DNA of 64,000 nt from CAVOOW01 sp963697675 (lineage in GTDB: Bacteria; Actinomycetota; Actinomycetes; JACCUZ01). The stretch spans positions 248,001 through 312,000 of the forward strand of contig CAVOOW010000001.1 of NCBI GenBank assembly GCA_963697675.1. Direction: 5' to 3'. Positions within the stretch are counted from its first letter, which is position 1. Every line of letters starts with the position of its first letter. Shown in pieces: positions 26,506-36,565 of this stretch. The translations under genes and the position numbers were made by a program. Under the pieces are notes generated by a model. That model made no database searches, was not told the origin of the DNA, and worked only from the letters and a program-made list of their open reading frames with translations.

Positions 26506-27234
26506 CTACTTGCGGGTCGTGGGGGCGTCGGGGACGCTCACGTCGTACACGTCGGCCTTGCGGGTGAGCAGCACGGCGAGGACCGCCCCCTTGCGCGCGC
26601 CCTGGCCGGTGTCGCCCCAGATGACCGTGCGGCCGCGGGTCAGCTGCAGCGTGACCTCGTCGGCACTCGCGGCGCGTACCGAGCGGACCTCCCCCCGGAC
26701 CGTGGCCGGCACCGCGTCCAGCGCGTCGAGCGCAGCCCGCAACGCGGGCGGTCCGGCGCTGACCGGCGCGCTGACCAGCGGCAGCTCCCTCGGCCGCCTG
26801 TCCACCTGGTCGAACACCACACCCGTGCGGTCGACCAGCACGAAACCCGTCCCGCGTTCGCGCACGGCAGCCGCCATGCGCTCACGGACCACGATCGTCA
26901 CGCCGCGCGGCCAGTCGCGGCGCACGTCGACGCCGGCGACTGCAGGGATGCTCGCCACCCGCGCAGCGACGGCGGCAGTGTTGAGCCGCGCGAGCGGAGT
27001 GCCGCCCGGGATCTTCGCCGCAGCGACGACGTCGGCCTGCTCGACCCTGACGTTGCCCTGTACCTGCACATGCGAGACGCCGAACAGGCTCGAGCCGAGC
27101 AGCACCCACGCGGCGGCGGCGAGGACCAACGCCGCACCCAGCGCAATCAGCGCCATCGTGGTCCGGGAGAGCCGACGACGTTGCCCCGGCTCGCGGAGCC
27201 GCTGCGTCATGCGATCGGCAAGACTCGTCGTCAC
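26506..27234 (-). CDS. ftsQ: Divisome protein FtsQ
   Basis: Bitopic division protein of 242 residues. A basic cytoplasmic head is followed by one membrane helix (ALIALGAALVLAAAAWVLL, about residues 29-48). Then comes the POTRA-like domain (VSHVQVQGNVRVEQADVVAA, IPAVAGVDVRRDWPRGVTIV) and the FtsQ beta domain (GTGFVLVDRTGVVFDQV). GTG 27234 overlaps the murC stop by 4 nt. It is the last gene of the tightly overlapped mur block. Confidence 0.94.
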   Translation of the reverse strand: MTTSLADRMTQRLREPGQRRRLSRTTMALIALGAALVLAAAAWVLLGSSLFGVSHVQVQGNVRVEQADVVAAAKIPGGTPLARLNTAAVAARVASIPAVAGVDVRRDWPRGVTIVVRERMAAAVRERGTGFVLVDRTGVVFDQVDRRPRELPLVSAPVSAGPPALRAALDALDAVPATVRGEVRSVRAASADEVTLQLTRGRTVIWGDTGQGARKGAVLAVLLTRKADVYDVSVPDAPTTRK

Positions 27235-28676
27235 GATCCACCCCCGGAGAGCGCGTGTCGGGCCTCGAGCCGGGCCAGCACCTCGGGGCCGATCATCGTC
27301 ACGTCGCCCGCTCCGCAGGTCAGCACGATGTCGCCCGGCCGGGCACGGTCGGCCAGGTGCTCCGCGACAGCGGACCATGACGGTTCGTAGACGACCTGCG
27401 CCGGCGGCAGCGGCACCGTGGCAGCCACCAGCGCGCCGGTGACACCGGGCATCGGGTCCTCGCGCGCGGCATAGACGTCCATCACGACGACCTCGTCGGC
27501 CAACCCGAGCGCGGCTCCGAACTGGTCCGCGAAATACCGCGTGCGGCTGTAGAGGTGCGGCTGGAACACGACCACGACCCGGCCGTTGCCCGCCACGTCG
27601 CGAGCGGCGGCAAGGTCAGCCGCGAGCTCGGTCGGGTGGTGGGCATAGCTGTCATAGACGCGTACGCCGTCGGCGGTTCCCTTGTGCTCGAAGCGCCGCC
27701 GGGTGCCGGTGAAGGTCTCGAGCCCCTCGCGCAGCCGCTCGAGCGGGAAGCCCAGGCCGAGCCCGGCCTCCAGCGCAGCGGCGGAGTTGAGCACGTTGTG
27801 GCGACCGGGCAGCCGCAGCCGTACGGTGCCGAGCCGACGCCCTCGTGCCACGGCCTCATAGGAGCTGGCCATGCCGCGGGTCCGGACGTTGAGCAGCCGC
27901 AGATCGGCGTCGGCACTCTCGCCGTAGGTGCGCACGTCGATGCCGCGACCCCGCGCCGCCTCCGCCAGTGTGCGCGCTCCTTCGTCGTCGGCGCACGTGA
28001 CCAGGAACCCGCCCGGCCGGACGCGGTCGGCGAACTTGTCAAAGGCCGCCGCGACGGCTTCGGGGGTGCCGTAGTGGTCGAGGTGGTCGGCCTCCACGTT
28101 CGTGACGATCGCGGCCGTTGGCGCGTACAGGAGGAACGACCCGTCGCTCTCGTCGGCCTCCGCGATGAACACGTCGCCCGACCCGTTGTGGGCGTTGGCC
28201 CCTGACTCGTTGAGGTTCCCGCCGATCGCGAACGACGGGTCGGCACCGCAGTGCTGGATGGCCACGGTCAGCAGCGAGGTCGTCGTCGTCTTGCCGTGCG
28301 TGCCCGCCACCGCGACGGCCCGCCGGCCGAGCATCACCGATGCCAGCGCCCCGGCGCGGTGGATGATGCGCAGACCACGGCGGCCGGCCTCGACGAGCTC
28401 GGGATTGCTGGTCCGGATCGCGGTCGAGATCACCACCGTGTCGGCACCGGCAACGTGTTCGGCCGCGTGCCCGACATGGACCGTCGCGCCGAGCGCCCGC
28501 AGCGCCGTCAGCGTCACCGTGTCCTTCGCGTCGCTGCCCGACACCGGCAGCCCGCGGGCCAGCATGATGCGCGCGATCCCGGACATCCCGGCGCCGCCGA
28601 TGCCGATGAAGTGCACGTGCCCGAGCTGCTCGGCAGGCAGCGGATCCGGGGCGGTCTCGTTCGCGGAGCTGTTCAC
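27231..28676 (-). CDS. murC: UDP-N-acetylmuramate-L-alanine ligase
   Basis: Adds L-Ala to UDP-MurNAc in the cytoplasm. The Rossmann start HFIGIGGAGMSGIA, ATP-binding loop GTHGKTTTTSLL, EADESDGSFL and DSYAHHPTEL are all canonical. 481 residues. GTG 28676 overlaps the murG stop (GTGA). No frame break. Codons upstream of this GTG lie in murG in another frame. Confidence 0.97.
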   Translation of the reverse strand: MNSSANETAPDPLPAEQLGHVHFIGIGGAGMSGIARIMLARGLPVSGSDAKDTVTLTALRALGATVHVGHAAEHVAGADTVVISTAIRTSNPELVEAGRRGLRIIHRAGALASVMLGRRAVAVAGTHGKTTTTSLLTVAIQHCGADPSFAIGGNLNESGANAHNGSGDVFIAEADESDGSFLLYAPTAAIVTNVEADHLDHYGTPEAVAAAFDKFADRVRPGGFLVTCADDEGARTLAEAARGRGIDVRTYGESADADLRLLNVRTRGMASSYEAVARGRRLGTVRLRLPGRHNVLNSAAALEAGLGLGFPLERLREGLETFTGTRRRFEHKGTADGVRVYDSYAHHPTELAADLAAARDVAGNGRVVVVFQPHLYSRTRYFADQFGAALGLADEVVVMDVYAAREDPMPGVTGALVAATVPLPPAQVVYEPSWSAVAEHLADRARPGDIVLTCGAGDVTMIGPEVLARLEARHALSGGGS

Positions 28677-29782
28677 GATGCCTTCGCTCGGTTGCGTGAG
28701 CCCGCTGCGATCGCGTCCAGCACCATGTCGACGAGCCGCTCGTCGCCGTCGCGGCGACCGAACCGGGCTGCCGCGACACCCATCGCGGTCAGCCGAGCGG
28801 GATCGCTGAGCAGTGGCACAAGGGTCCCGCGCACCCAGCGCGGTGTGCAGTCGTCGTCGTCGACCAGCAGGCCGCCGCCGGCATCGACCACCGGCCGCGC
28901 GATCAGCTCCTGCTCGCCGTTGCCGATCGGCAGCGGGACGTAGGCCGCGGGCAGGCCGACCGCGGTCATCTCGATCACCGTGTTGGCCCCGGCGCGGCAC
29001 AGCGCGAGGTCGGCGGCGGCGTAGGCGAGCTCCATCCGCTCGAGATAGGGCACGACGACGTACGGCGGCGCGCCGGATCCGCCGTCCGGCACGTCGACGG
29101 TGTTGGCCGGGCCGCTGGCGTGCAGGACCTGGATGCCCGCCGCGCGCAACGCCGCTGCGGCTCCGGAGGCCGCCTCGTTCAACCGTCGCGCGCCCTGCGA
29201 CCCGCCCGTCACGAGCAGGGTCGGCAGGTCGGGGTCGAGCCCGAAGGCCTCGCGCGCCTCGCCCCGACGCGCCACCCGGTCGAGGGTCGCGACGGCCTGC
29301 CTGATCGGAAGCCCGACATAGCGTCCGTGCGCGATGGCCGTGCCGGGAAATGTCGTGGCGACGTAGGGCGTGAACCGCGCGCCGAGCTTGTTCGCCATCC
29401 CCGCCCGCGGGTTCGCCTCGTGGACGACGTAGGGGATGTGCAGCCGCCGGGCGGCCAGGTAGGCCGGTCCAGCCACGAAGCCGCCGAATCCCACCAGTAC
29501 GTCGGCGTGCTGGCGGCGCAGCACGTCAGCGGCCGCCCGCACCGACGCCCGGAGGCGCAGCGGCACCCGCAACAGGTCGAGCCCCGGTCGTCGCGGGATC
29601 GGGACGGGCGGGATCAGCTCGAGGTCGTAGCCGCGAGCCGGGATGATGCGGGTGTCCAGCCCGCGCTCGGTGCCGAGCGCTGTCACGGCCACGTCGGGGA
29701 CCCTACGACGCAGGGCATCCGCGAACGCGAGTGCAGGTTCGATGTGGCCGGCAGACCCTCCCCCGGCAACGACGACGCGCAT
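28673..29782 (-). CDS. murG: UDP-GlcNAc:undecaprenyl-PP-MurNAc-pentapeptide GlcNAc transferase
   Basis: GT28 glycosyltransferase that converts lipid I to lipid II at the inner face of the membrane. The N-terminal loop MRVVVAGGGSAGHIEPALA, HEANPRAGMANK, LVTGGSQGARRLN and the C-terminal UDP-sugar site CRAGANTVIEMTAVGLPAA…PLPIGNGEQ are visible. 369 residues from ATG 29782, 4 nt after the ftsW stop. It overlaps murC by GTGA. Confidence 0.97.
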   Translation of the reverse strand: MRVVVAGGGSAGHIEPALAFADALRRRVPDVAVTALGTERGLDTRIIPARGYDLELIPPVPIPRRPGLDLLRVPLRLRASVRAAADVLRRQHADVLVGFGGFVAGPAYLAARRLHIPYVVHEANPRAGMANKLGARFTPYVATTFPGTAIAHGRYVGLPIRQAVATLDRVARRGEAREAFGLDPDLPTLLVTGGSQGARRLNEAASGAAAALRAAGIQVLHASGPANTVDVPDGGSGAPPYVVVPYLERMELAYAAADLALCRAGANTVIEMTAVGLPAAYVPLPIGNGEQELIARPVVDAGGGLLVDDDDCTPRWVRGTLVPLLSDPARLTAMGVAAARFGRRDGDERLVDMVLDAIAAGSRNRAKAS

Positions 29783-29786
29783 CCGG

Positions 29787-30996
29787 CTACCTCGCTGACA
29801 GACGCGAACGCAGCCGGGAGCGGCGGCCGCGTGGTCGGGCAAAGGACAGCAGCATGCCAAGACCCAACATCGTGGGTACGAGCGCCGATCCGCCGTAGGA
29901 GACGAGCGGCAACGGCACACCGGTGATGGGCAGGATGCCGAGGACGGCACCGATGTTCACCAGGGCCTGCACCAGGATCCAGGCGGTCACACCCGCGGCC
30001 GCCAGCCGGACGAACGGGTCGGTCGCCGCGACGGCGACGCGTAGCCCGCCATAGCCGATCGCGCCGAGCAGGGCCAGCACGGTGATCGTGCCGACCAGGC
30101 CGAGCTCCTCGCCGATGATCGCGAAGATGAAGTCGGTGTGGGCCTCGGGCAGGCTGCCCCACTTCTCCTTCGAGGCGCCGAGACCGACGCCCCACCAGCC
30201 GCCGGAGCCGAGCGCGAACTTCCCGTGCAGCGCCTGGAATCCACCGTTGAGCGGGTCGGCCTGGTTGGGGTGCAGCCAGTCGGTGATGCGGGAGAGTCGC
30301 TCGGCCTTCGTCTGCACCAGGACCGCGATCATGAGGCCGGTCGGCAGGCCGGCCCAGACGAACAGCCGCACCGGTGCGCCGGCCACCCACATCAAGCGAG
30401 ATCACGATCGCGACGAGGATGATCGCGGTGCCCAGGTCGCCGCCGAGCAGCACGAGCCCGATCACGAACCCGGACACCGGCACGAACGGCACGAGCAGGT
30501 GCTTCCACTGGGTGAGCAGCTTCTGCTTGCGCGCCAGCAGGTCGGCGCCCCAGAGCACGATCGAGAACTTGGCGAGCTCGGAGGGCTGGAGGCGGAACGG
30601 GCCACCGAAGTCGAGCCAGTTCTTGTTGCCGTTGACCTCGGTGCCCGCGAAGACGACGAGGAAGAGCAGGGCCAGCGACACGATCAGGCCGAGGTAGGCG
30701 AACGCGCGCCAGGCCTTGACGGGCAGCCGCGACGCGATCCACATGAGCGGCAGGCCGATGACCACCCACATGACCTGTTTGTTGACGATCGCGAACGACG
30801 AGCCCATGAACGAGAAGGCGATGACGCTGGAGGCCGAGAACACCATGACGATGCCCAGGACCAGCAACAGCATCGAGGCGCCGAGCAGCAGGTAGTAAGG
30901 GGTGGCCTCGCGGTGCAGCAGGGGGACGGCAGGCTCGGTGCGCCCAGCCGACGGCACAGCTGCCGGCGTCGTGCCGGGCGTGGTGACGGCGGTCAT
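29787..30996 (-). CDS. ftsW: Lipid II polymerase/SEDS protein FtsW, one frameshift
   Basis: Septal peptidoglycan polymerase with about ten membrane helices. The first half runs to GGDLGTAIILVAIVISL, then the frame changes near 30395 and continues MWVAGAPVRLFVWAGLP to the end. Catalytic-region motifs GNKNWLDFG and LQPSELAKF, the loop DFIFAIIGEELGL, and PLPLVSYGGSAL are present. The break is an extra T (CGCTTGAT for CGCTGAT) and is almost surely a sequence error in an essential gene. ATG 30996 overlaps the murD stop (ATGA). A Pro/Ala-rich cytoplasmic head of about 30 residues precedes the first helix. Confidence 0.94.
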
Positions 30997-32423
30997 GCGA
31001 CCGGACCACCGTCCGCTCGTCGGCCGTCCAGAGACCTGGCAGCAGCGGCGAACGCGTCGCCACGCGCGGCGTAGTCGCGGAACATGTCCATCGAGGCGCA
31101 GGCAGGGGCGAGCAGCACAGTGTCACCGGGGCGAGCCAGAGCCGCGGCGGCGCGCACGACGTCGTCCATGGCTCCAGTGTCGGTGCCCGCCACGTCGACT
31201 ACCGGGACATCGGGCGCGTGTCGCGCGAGAGCCTGAGCGATCAGCGCCCGGTCGGCTCCCATCAGCACGACGCCGCGCAGCCGGCCCGCGGTCTGCCGGA
31301 CCAGGTCGTCGAAGGTCGCGCCCTTCGCCAGTCCCCCGGCGACCCAGACGACCGGGTCGAACGCCTGCAAGGACGCGGCTGCCGCATGCGGGTTGGTCGC
31401 CTTCGAGTCGTTCACGTAGTCGACGCCAGCGACCGTCGCGACCAGCGCGATGCGGTGCCCGCCGGGCTGGAAGCCGCGCAGCCCGTCGCGTACGGAAACG
31501 GCCGCGACGCCGTACGCGCGAGCCAATGCAGCGGCGGCGAGCGCGTTCGCCACGTTGTGCGGGGCTGCCGGCCGCACGTCGGCCACCTCGGCGAGGGGGG
31601 TGTGCTCGGCGTCGCCGTCGACCAGCCAGCCGTCCTGCACTCCGAGCTGCCCCGGCCCCGGCTCACCGAGCGTGAATCCGCCGCGGTGCCCGGTCCGGAG
31701 CGGCCGATGCGGCGAGCCTGCGAGCGGCGTCATCGTCGTCGTTGACCACGACGGTGCCCGTTGCCGCGCCAGGCGAGCGCCTTGTCGGCGGCGTAGGCCT
31801 CGAACGAGCCGTGCCAGTCGATGTGGTCGGCCGCGACGTTGAGCACGGCTGCCGCCGCGAACTCCACGGTGGAGGTCCAGTGGAGCTGAAAGCTCGAGAC
31901 CTCGACCGCGACGACGTCGTAGGGCGGGTCAGCGGTGACCACTTCGACGAGCGGCCGCCCGACGTTGCCGGCTGCGACGGCCCGGACGCCGGACGCGAGC
32001 AGGATCGCCTCGAGCATCTGCACCGTTGTCGTCTTTCCGTTCGTGCCCGTGACACCGAGCCAGGCAACGTTCGGGTCGCGCAACCGCCAGGCCAGCTCGA
32101 CCTCGCCCCACACCGGGATGCCCGCTGCCGCGGCGGCAACGAGCAGCGGCTGATCCGGTCGCCAGCCGGGTGAGGTGACGACGAGGTCGGTGCCGGCGGG
32201 CAGCCGTTGCGCGGCCTCTCCGAGCAGGACCGTCACCCCGGCGGCGCGCAGACCGTCCGCCTGGTCCTGCTGGAGCTCGCCGGCCCGGCCGTCGACCACG
32301 GTGACCTCGGCGCCGCGGGCCGCGAGCGCCCGGGCCGCGGCTGCGCCGGAGACCGCGACACCCGTGACGCAGACCCGCCGCCCAGCGGATCATGAAGGAC
32401 GAACTGGCCGACGTCCCGGTCAC
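30993..32423 (-). CDS. murD: UDP-N-acetylmuramoylalanine-D-glutamate ligase, three frameshifts
   Basis: Adds D-Glu to UDP-MurNAc-Ala. Pieces are spread over three frames: MIRWAAG, then VCVTGVAVSGAAAARALAAR, GVTGTNGKTTTVQMLEAILL and VEVSSFQLHWT, then VVVNDDDDAARRLAASAAPD, then GGFTLGEPGPGQLGVQDG and DYVNDSKATNPHAA to the end. Breaks fall near 32383, 31770 and 31685; the last two are GGG where GG restores the frame. All ligase motifs are intact once joined, so the gene is functional and the sequence faulty. GTG 32423 overlaps the mraY stop (GTGA); ATG at 32391 is an alternative start. Confidence 0.93.
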
Positions 32424-33487
32424 GTGCCGGCTTTCGCGACCCACTCCGCGTAGAACACCCCGAGGCCCAGGGCGACGAGGAGCCCGGCGATGATCCAGAA
32501 CCGGATGACGATCGTGACCTCGCCCCAGCCGACCAGCTCGAAGTGGTGCTGCAGCGGTGCCATGCGGAACACCCGTCTTCGGGTGAGCTTGAAGAACCCG
32601 ACCTGCACGATGACCGACAGTGCGATGAGCACGAACAGCCCGCCGATGAGCACCAGCAGCAGCTCGGTGCGGCTCAGGATCGCGATCCCGGCGAGGGCAC
32701 CACCGAGGGCCAGCGAGCCCGTGTCGCCCATGAAGATCTTGGCGGGCGACGCGTTCCACCACAGGAAGCCGAAGCAGGCGCCCATGATCGCCGCGGCGAC
32801 GACAGCGAGGTCGAGCGGGTCGCGGACCTCGTAGCAGTTCGGCGGCGCGCCGACGCGAGCGCAGTTCTCGCCGAACTGCCAGATGCCGATGAGCACGTAC
32901 GAGCCGAAGACCATCACCGACGTGCCGGTGGCCAGCCCGTCGAGGCCGTCGGTCAGGTTCACGCCGTTCGACGTTCCGGCGATCATGACGAACGCCCAGA
33001 CGACGAAGCCCACGGCGCCGAGCTCGACGGTCGTGTCGCGGATGAACGACACGGCGGTCGAGGCGGGGTGATAGCCCTGCCCGTCGGGGAAGTGCAGCGC
33101 GAGGATCGCGAACGCCACCCCGAACACCAGCTGGCCGCCGATCTTGGCCGACGCCCGCAGCCCGAGGCTCCGCTGCTTGGCGACCTTGATGTAGTCGTCG
33201 ATGAACCCGACCAGACCGAGCCCGGACATGAGCAGCAGCACGAGCAGGCCGGACACGGTCAGCTCGCGCCACGTCACGATGTGCGCGCCGAAATAGCCGA
33301 GCAGCGTGCCGATGATGAGCACGGCGCCGCCCATTGTCGGCGTGCCGCGCTTGGTGTGGTGCGACGTGGGACCGTCGTCGCGGATCAGCTGGCCATAGCC
33401 GCGGCGGACCAGCACGCGGATGGCCAACGGGGTGCCGAACAGGGCGAAGATCAGGCCGATCGACGACGCGAGCAGGATCTGCCTCAT
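32420..33487 (-). CDS. mraY: Phospho-N-acetylmuramoyl-pentapeptide transferase
   Basis: Transfers phospho-MurNAc-pentapeptide to undecaprenyl phosphate to form lipid I. A 355-residue polytopic protein with the signature GTPTMGGAVLII, the catalytic Asp pair in GFIDDYIKV, NLTDGLDGLA, and the late motif FRMAPLQHHFELVGWGE. The loop near residues 225-240 (ENCARVGAPPNCYEVRD) carries two Cys, common in actinobacterial MraY. ATG 33487; overlaps murF and murD by 4 nt each. Confidence 0.98.
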   Translation of the reverse strand: MRQILLASSIGLIFALFGTPLAIRVLVRRGYGQLIRDDGPTSHHTKRGTPTMGGAVLIIGTLLGYFGAHIVTWRELTVSGLLVLLLMSGLGLVGFIDDYIKVAKQRSLGLRASAKIGGQLVFGVAFAILALHFPDGQGYHPASTAVSFIRDTTVELGAVGFVVWAFVMIAGTSNGVNLTDGLDGLATGTSVMVFGSYVLIGIWQFGENCARVGAPPNCYEVRDPLDLAVVAAAIMGACFGFLWWNASPAKIFMGDTGSLALGGALAGIAILSRTELLLVLIGGLFVLIALSVIVQVGFFKLTRRRVFRMAPLQHHFELVGWGEVTIVIRFWIIAGLLVALGLGVFYAEWVAKAGT

Positions 33488-34985
33488 GGGGCGATCCCCT
33501 GGGCGAGCTCATGGCCGACACGGTCGGCGTCGTCGGCGACCGCGTCTCCGAGCCAGCGCAGCCCGGCGTCCCGGCTGGACTTGAACAGCACCACGTCTCC
33601 CGCGCGCAACGCACCGCGCAGCAAGGAGAGAGCGGCCTCACTGTCCGGCACGACCACCGAGTCCTCTCCCTCACGGGCACCGTCGGCGACGGCACCAGCA
33701 TGGATGCCACGCGCGCCTGCCCCGACGACGACGAGCCGGTCGACACCCAGCCTCCGGGTCAGTCTGCCGATCTTGGCGTGCTCAGCGTCGGACGCCGCGC
33801 CGAGCTCGAGCATCTCGCCGAGCACGGCCCAGGTGCGGCCGTCGCCGTTCCGCACCATCGAGACGAGTGCAGCCAGGCCAGCGCCCATCGAATCGGGGTT
33901 GGCGTTGTAGGCGTCGTTGACGACCGTCACGCCGTCGGGGCGCCGGGTCACCTGCATCCGCCAGCGGCTGCGCGACTCGGCCGCGCTCAGCCCCGCGGCG
34001 ACCCTGTCCAGCGACATCCCGAGGCTGAGCGCGACAGCGGCTGCGCCGAGAGCGTTCGAGACCTGGTGCCTGCCGTGCACGCGGAGACTGACGGGAGCAG
34101 TGTCCGGCGACGCCTCCGTTGCGAGCAGGAAGCCGGCCCGGCCTTCGTCGTCGAGCGACACGTCGACGGCACGCACGCCAGCACCGGTCGACTCTCCGAA
34201 GGTGACTGACGCGGGCAGTCGTGACCGCGGCCATCGCGGCAACGAGCTCGTCGTCGGCGTTGAGCACCGCGACACCGCCGGCCGCGGCAGACGGCAGCGC
34301 CTGCACGAGCTCGCTCTTCGCGCGAGCGATGCCCTCCTTGCCGCCGAACGGGCCGATGTGCGCGGCGCCCACGTTGAGCACGAGGCCGACCCGCGGCGGC
34401 GCGACCCCGGTCAGGTAGGTGATGTCGCCGACCATGCGGGCGCCCATCTCGAGGACGAGGTGCCGGGTCGACTCGTCGGCAACGAGGGCGGTGAGCGGCA
34501 CGCCCAGCTCGTTGTTGAGGTTCTGCTCGGTGGCGACGACGGGCCCGAGCTCGCGCAACGTCTGGGCGAGCAGGTCCTTGGTCCCGGTCTTGCCGGACGA
34601 GCCGGTCAGCGCCACGACCTGCAGCCCGCCGTCGAGCACCAGCCGGTCCACGACGGCCCGGGCGAGCTGACCCAGCGCTGCCACGACGTCGTGGACCACG
34701 ACGTGGGGTCCCTCGACCTCGCGGGTGACGAGGCTGGCCGCAGCACCCGCCGCCAGCGCGGCGCCGACGAAGTCGTGGCCGTCGACGTGCTCGCCGACGG
34801 CAGCGACGAACAACCCGCCGGGCGGCATCTGCCGCGAGTCGACGCTGGCCGGCGCGGTCACGACGACGTCGGCGGCCGCGGCCACCGGCAGAGCCGCCGA
34901 CAGTGCCGCCGACAGTGCCGCCGACAGTGCCGCCGACAGTGCCGCCGACCAGCTCGGCGATCTCGGCGAGGGTCAGCGCGATCAT
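33484..34985 (-). CDS. murF: UDP-MurNAc-tripeptide-D-Ala-D-Ala ligase, two frameshifts
   Basis: Adds D-Ala-D-Ala to the UDP-MurNAc-tripeptide. The head MIALTLAEIAELVGGTVGGT runs into a 12-bp repeat, then the frame changes near 34890 to AAAADVVVTAPASVDSRQMP. Core motifs follow: LTGSSGKTGTKDLL, NNELGVPLT and LEMGARMVGDI. A second change near 34215 leads to VTFGESTGAGVRAVDV, VNDAYNANPDSM and GEMLELG. Both breaks are single bases and probably errors. ATG 34985 overlaps murE (ATGA). The true length of the repeat-encoded head is uncertain. Confidence 0.93.
34893..34949. repeat. 12-bp tandem repeat in the 5' end of murF
   Basis: GCCGCCGACAGT (plus strand) is present in four exact copies from 34893 to 34940, plus nine bases of a fifth. 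It encodes repeated Val-Gly-Gly-Thr just after the MurF start. It keeps frame with changes in copy number, so slippage is tolerable. It lies beside the first murF frame break. Confidence 0.9.
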
Positions 34986-36541
34986 GTCGCGCCCGACATG
35001 ATCGCCTCGCGCAGCACGACGCGGTCGTCGAACGGGTGGATCACTCCGGAGATCTCCTGGCCCTGCTCGTGACCCTTGCCCGCGACCACCACGACGTCGC
35101 CTGGGCGCGCGCCACGCACGGCCGCCGCGATGGCGGCCCGCCGATCGGGCTCCGTCTCGACGCTTGCTCCGGGCACGCTCTCGGCGCCCTCGCGCATCGC
35201 CGCAAGGATCGCGAGCGGATCCTCGGAGCGCGGGTTGTCGCTGGTGAGCACGACGACGTCGGCGTCCCTGGCGGCTATCGCACCCATGATCGACCGCTTG
35301 TAGGGGTCACGGTCGCCGCCGGCGCCGACCACGACGGTCAGCCGGCCTCCTGGCTCGAGCAACCCGCGGGCAGTGACGAGCAGCCGCTCCAGCGAGTCAG
35401 GGCTGTGGGCATAGTCGACGAGCGCGAGGAACCGGCCGTCCGTCTCGACCCGCTCCATGCGGCCGGGCACGCCGGCGCAGGCCTGCACTCCGGCGGCGGC
35501 AGCGACGAGGTCGACGCCGGCAGCAGCGAGCGCGACGACAGCGAGAGCGGCGTTGTCGACGTTGAAAACCCCTGCCAGCTGGGTGCCTCCAGCGACGCTG
35601 ACACCGTCGGGGCCGAGCAGGGTGAAGGTGCTGCCCGCGCCGGAGGTCACGAGGTCTTCGACGCGCCAGTCGCCGTCCACGTTGCCCGCCGGGGACACGG
35701 TCACCACGGTCAGCCCTGCGTCGGCAGCGAGGCGCGCGAGGCGGGCGCCGTACGCATCGTCTGTGTCGACCACGGCGATGCGCGCCCGCTCGGGCGTGAA
35801 CAACGACGCCTTGGCCTGGAAGTAGGACTCGAGGTCGGGGTGGAAGTCGAGGTGATCCTGGGACAGGTTGGTGAACACAGCCACGTCGAACGTCGTGCCG
35901 TCGACGCGCCCCAGCGCCAGCGCGTGGCTGGACACCTCCATGGCGACGGCCTCGACCCCGCGTTCGCGCATCACGGCGAACAGCGCCTGCAGGTCTGTCG
36001 ACTCGGGTGTGGTGCGCACACTCGGCACGGTCTCGTCACCGATGCGGGTCTCGATCGTGCCGATCAACCCGGTCGCGCGGCCGGCGGCCCGCCAGCCGGC
36101 TTCGAGCAGGTAGGCCGTCGTCGTCTTGCCGTTGGTGCCGGTCACGCCGATGGTCGTCAGCGCTCGGGCGGGCTCGCCGTAGATCCACGCGGCCAGCGGT
36201 CCGAGCACGCGGCGGGGGTCGTCGACGACGTACGTCGCCAGGCCCGCCGCGCGTGCCGCGTCGCCCCCGGTCTCGTCGGTGACGCAGGCGACCGCCCCGC
36301 CGTCGCGCGCAACCGTCGCGAAGCGCGCCCCGTGGGTGTGCGCACCTGGCACTGCCGCGTAGACGTCGCCGGGCAGGACCGCCCGCGAGTCGAGGCTCAC
36401 TCCGGTGATCAACTCACCGGACGGTTGGGCCGATCGGGGACCTGCGGCGCCCAGCGCAGCGAGTTTCGCGGAAAGCTCGGCAAACGAGTGTGCGACGGGT
36501 CTCCGGGGCCGCAGCGAGGGCGGTCCGGAGGGATCTGGCAC
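34982..36541 (-). CDS. murE: UDP-MurNAc-Ala-Glu ligase adding the third-position diamino acid
   Basis: Adds the diamino acid (meso-DAP, LL-DAP or Lys) to UDP-MurNAc-dipeptide. ATP loop GVTGTNGKTTTAYLLEAGW, substrate motif SVRTTPESTDLQ, LSQDHLDFHPDLESYF and the C-terminal TSDNPRSEDPLAI are visible; DNPR with this spacing is the DAP-type signature, so DAP is expected. 519 residues from GTG 36541, 10 nt after ftsI. That GTG lies inside a 10-bp hairpin arm, suggesting it is translated by coupling to ftsI. ATGA overlap with murF. Confidence 0.96.
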   Translation of the reverse strand: MPDPSGPPSLRPRRPVAHSFAELSAKLAALGAAGPRSAQPSGELITGVSLDSRAVLPGDVYAAVPGAHTHGARFATVARDGGAVACVTDETGGDAARAAGLATYVVDDPRRVLGPLAAWIYGEPARALTTIGVTGTNGKTTTAYLLEAGWRAAGRATGLIGTIETRIGDETVPSVRTTPESTDLQALFAVMRERGVEAVAMEVSSHALALGRVDGTTFDVAVFTNLSQDHLDFHPDLESYFQAKASLFTPERARIAVVDTDDAYGARLARLAADAGLTVVTVSPAGNVDGDWRVEDLVTSGAGSTFTLLGPDGVSVAGGTQLAGVFNVDNAALAVVALAAAGVDLVAAAAGVQACAGVPGRMERVETDGRFLALVDYAHSPDSLERLLVTARGLLEPGGRLTVVVGAGGDRDPYKRSIMGAIAARDADVVVLTSDNPRSEDPLAILAAMREGAESVPGASVETEPDRRAAIAAAVRGARPGDVVVVAGKGHEQGQEISGVIHPFDDRVVLREAIMSGAT

Positions 36542-36565
36542 GGCAAGGAGGTTACCTGCCGTGCC
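36533..36565 (-). promoter_or_regulatory. Hairpin over the ftsI stop and murE GTG start
   Basis: Minus-strand arms TGGCACGGCA and TGCCGTGCCA, separated by GGTAACCTCCT, form a 10-bp stem. The 5' arm contains the last ftsI codons and the 3' arm contains the murE GTG. The loop carries no good Shine-Dalgarno site for murE. It may hide the murE start until ribosomes finishing ftsI open it. Boundaries are approximate to 2 nt. Confidence 0.55.

Noticed and set aside
24108..26567. 819-codon plus-strand frame opposite pgeF and ftsZ
   Set aside because: Antisense to two recognised genes and spans the palindromic element; not coding.
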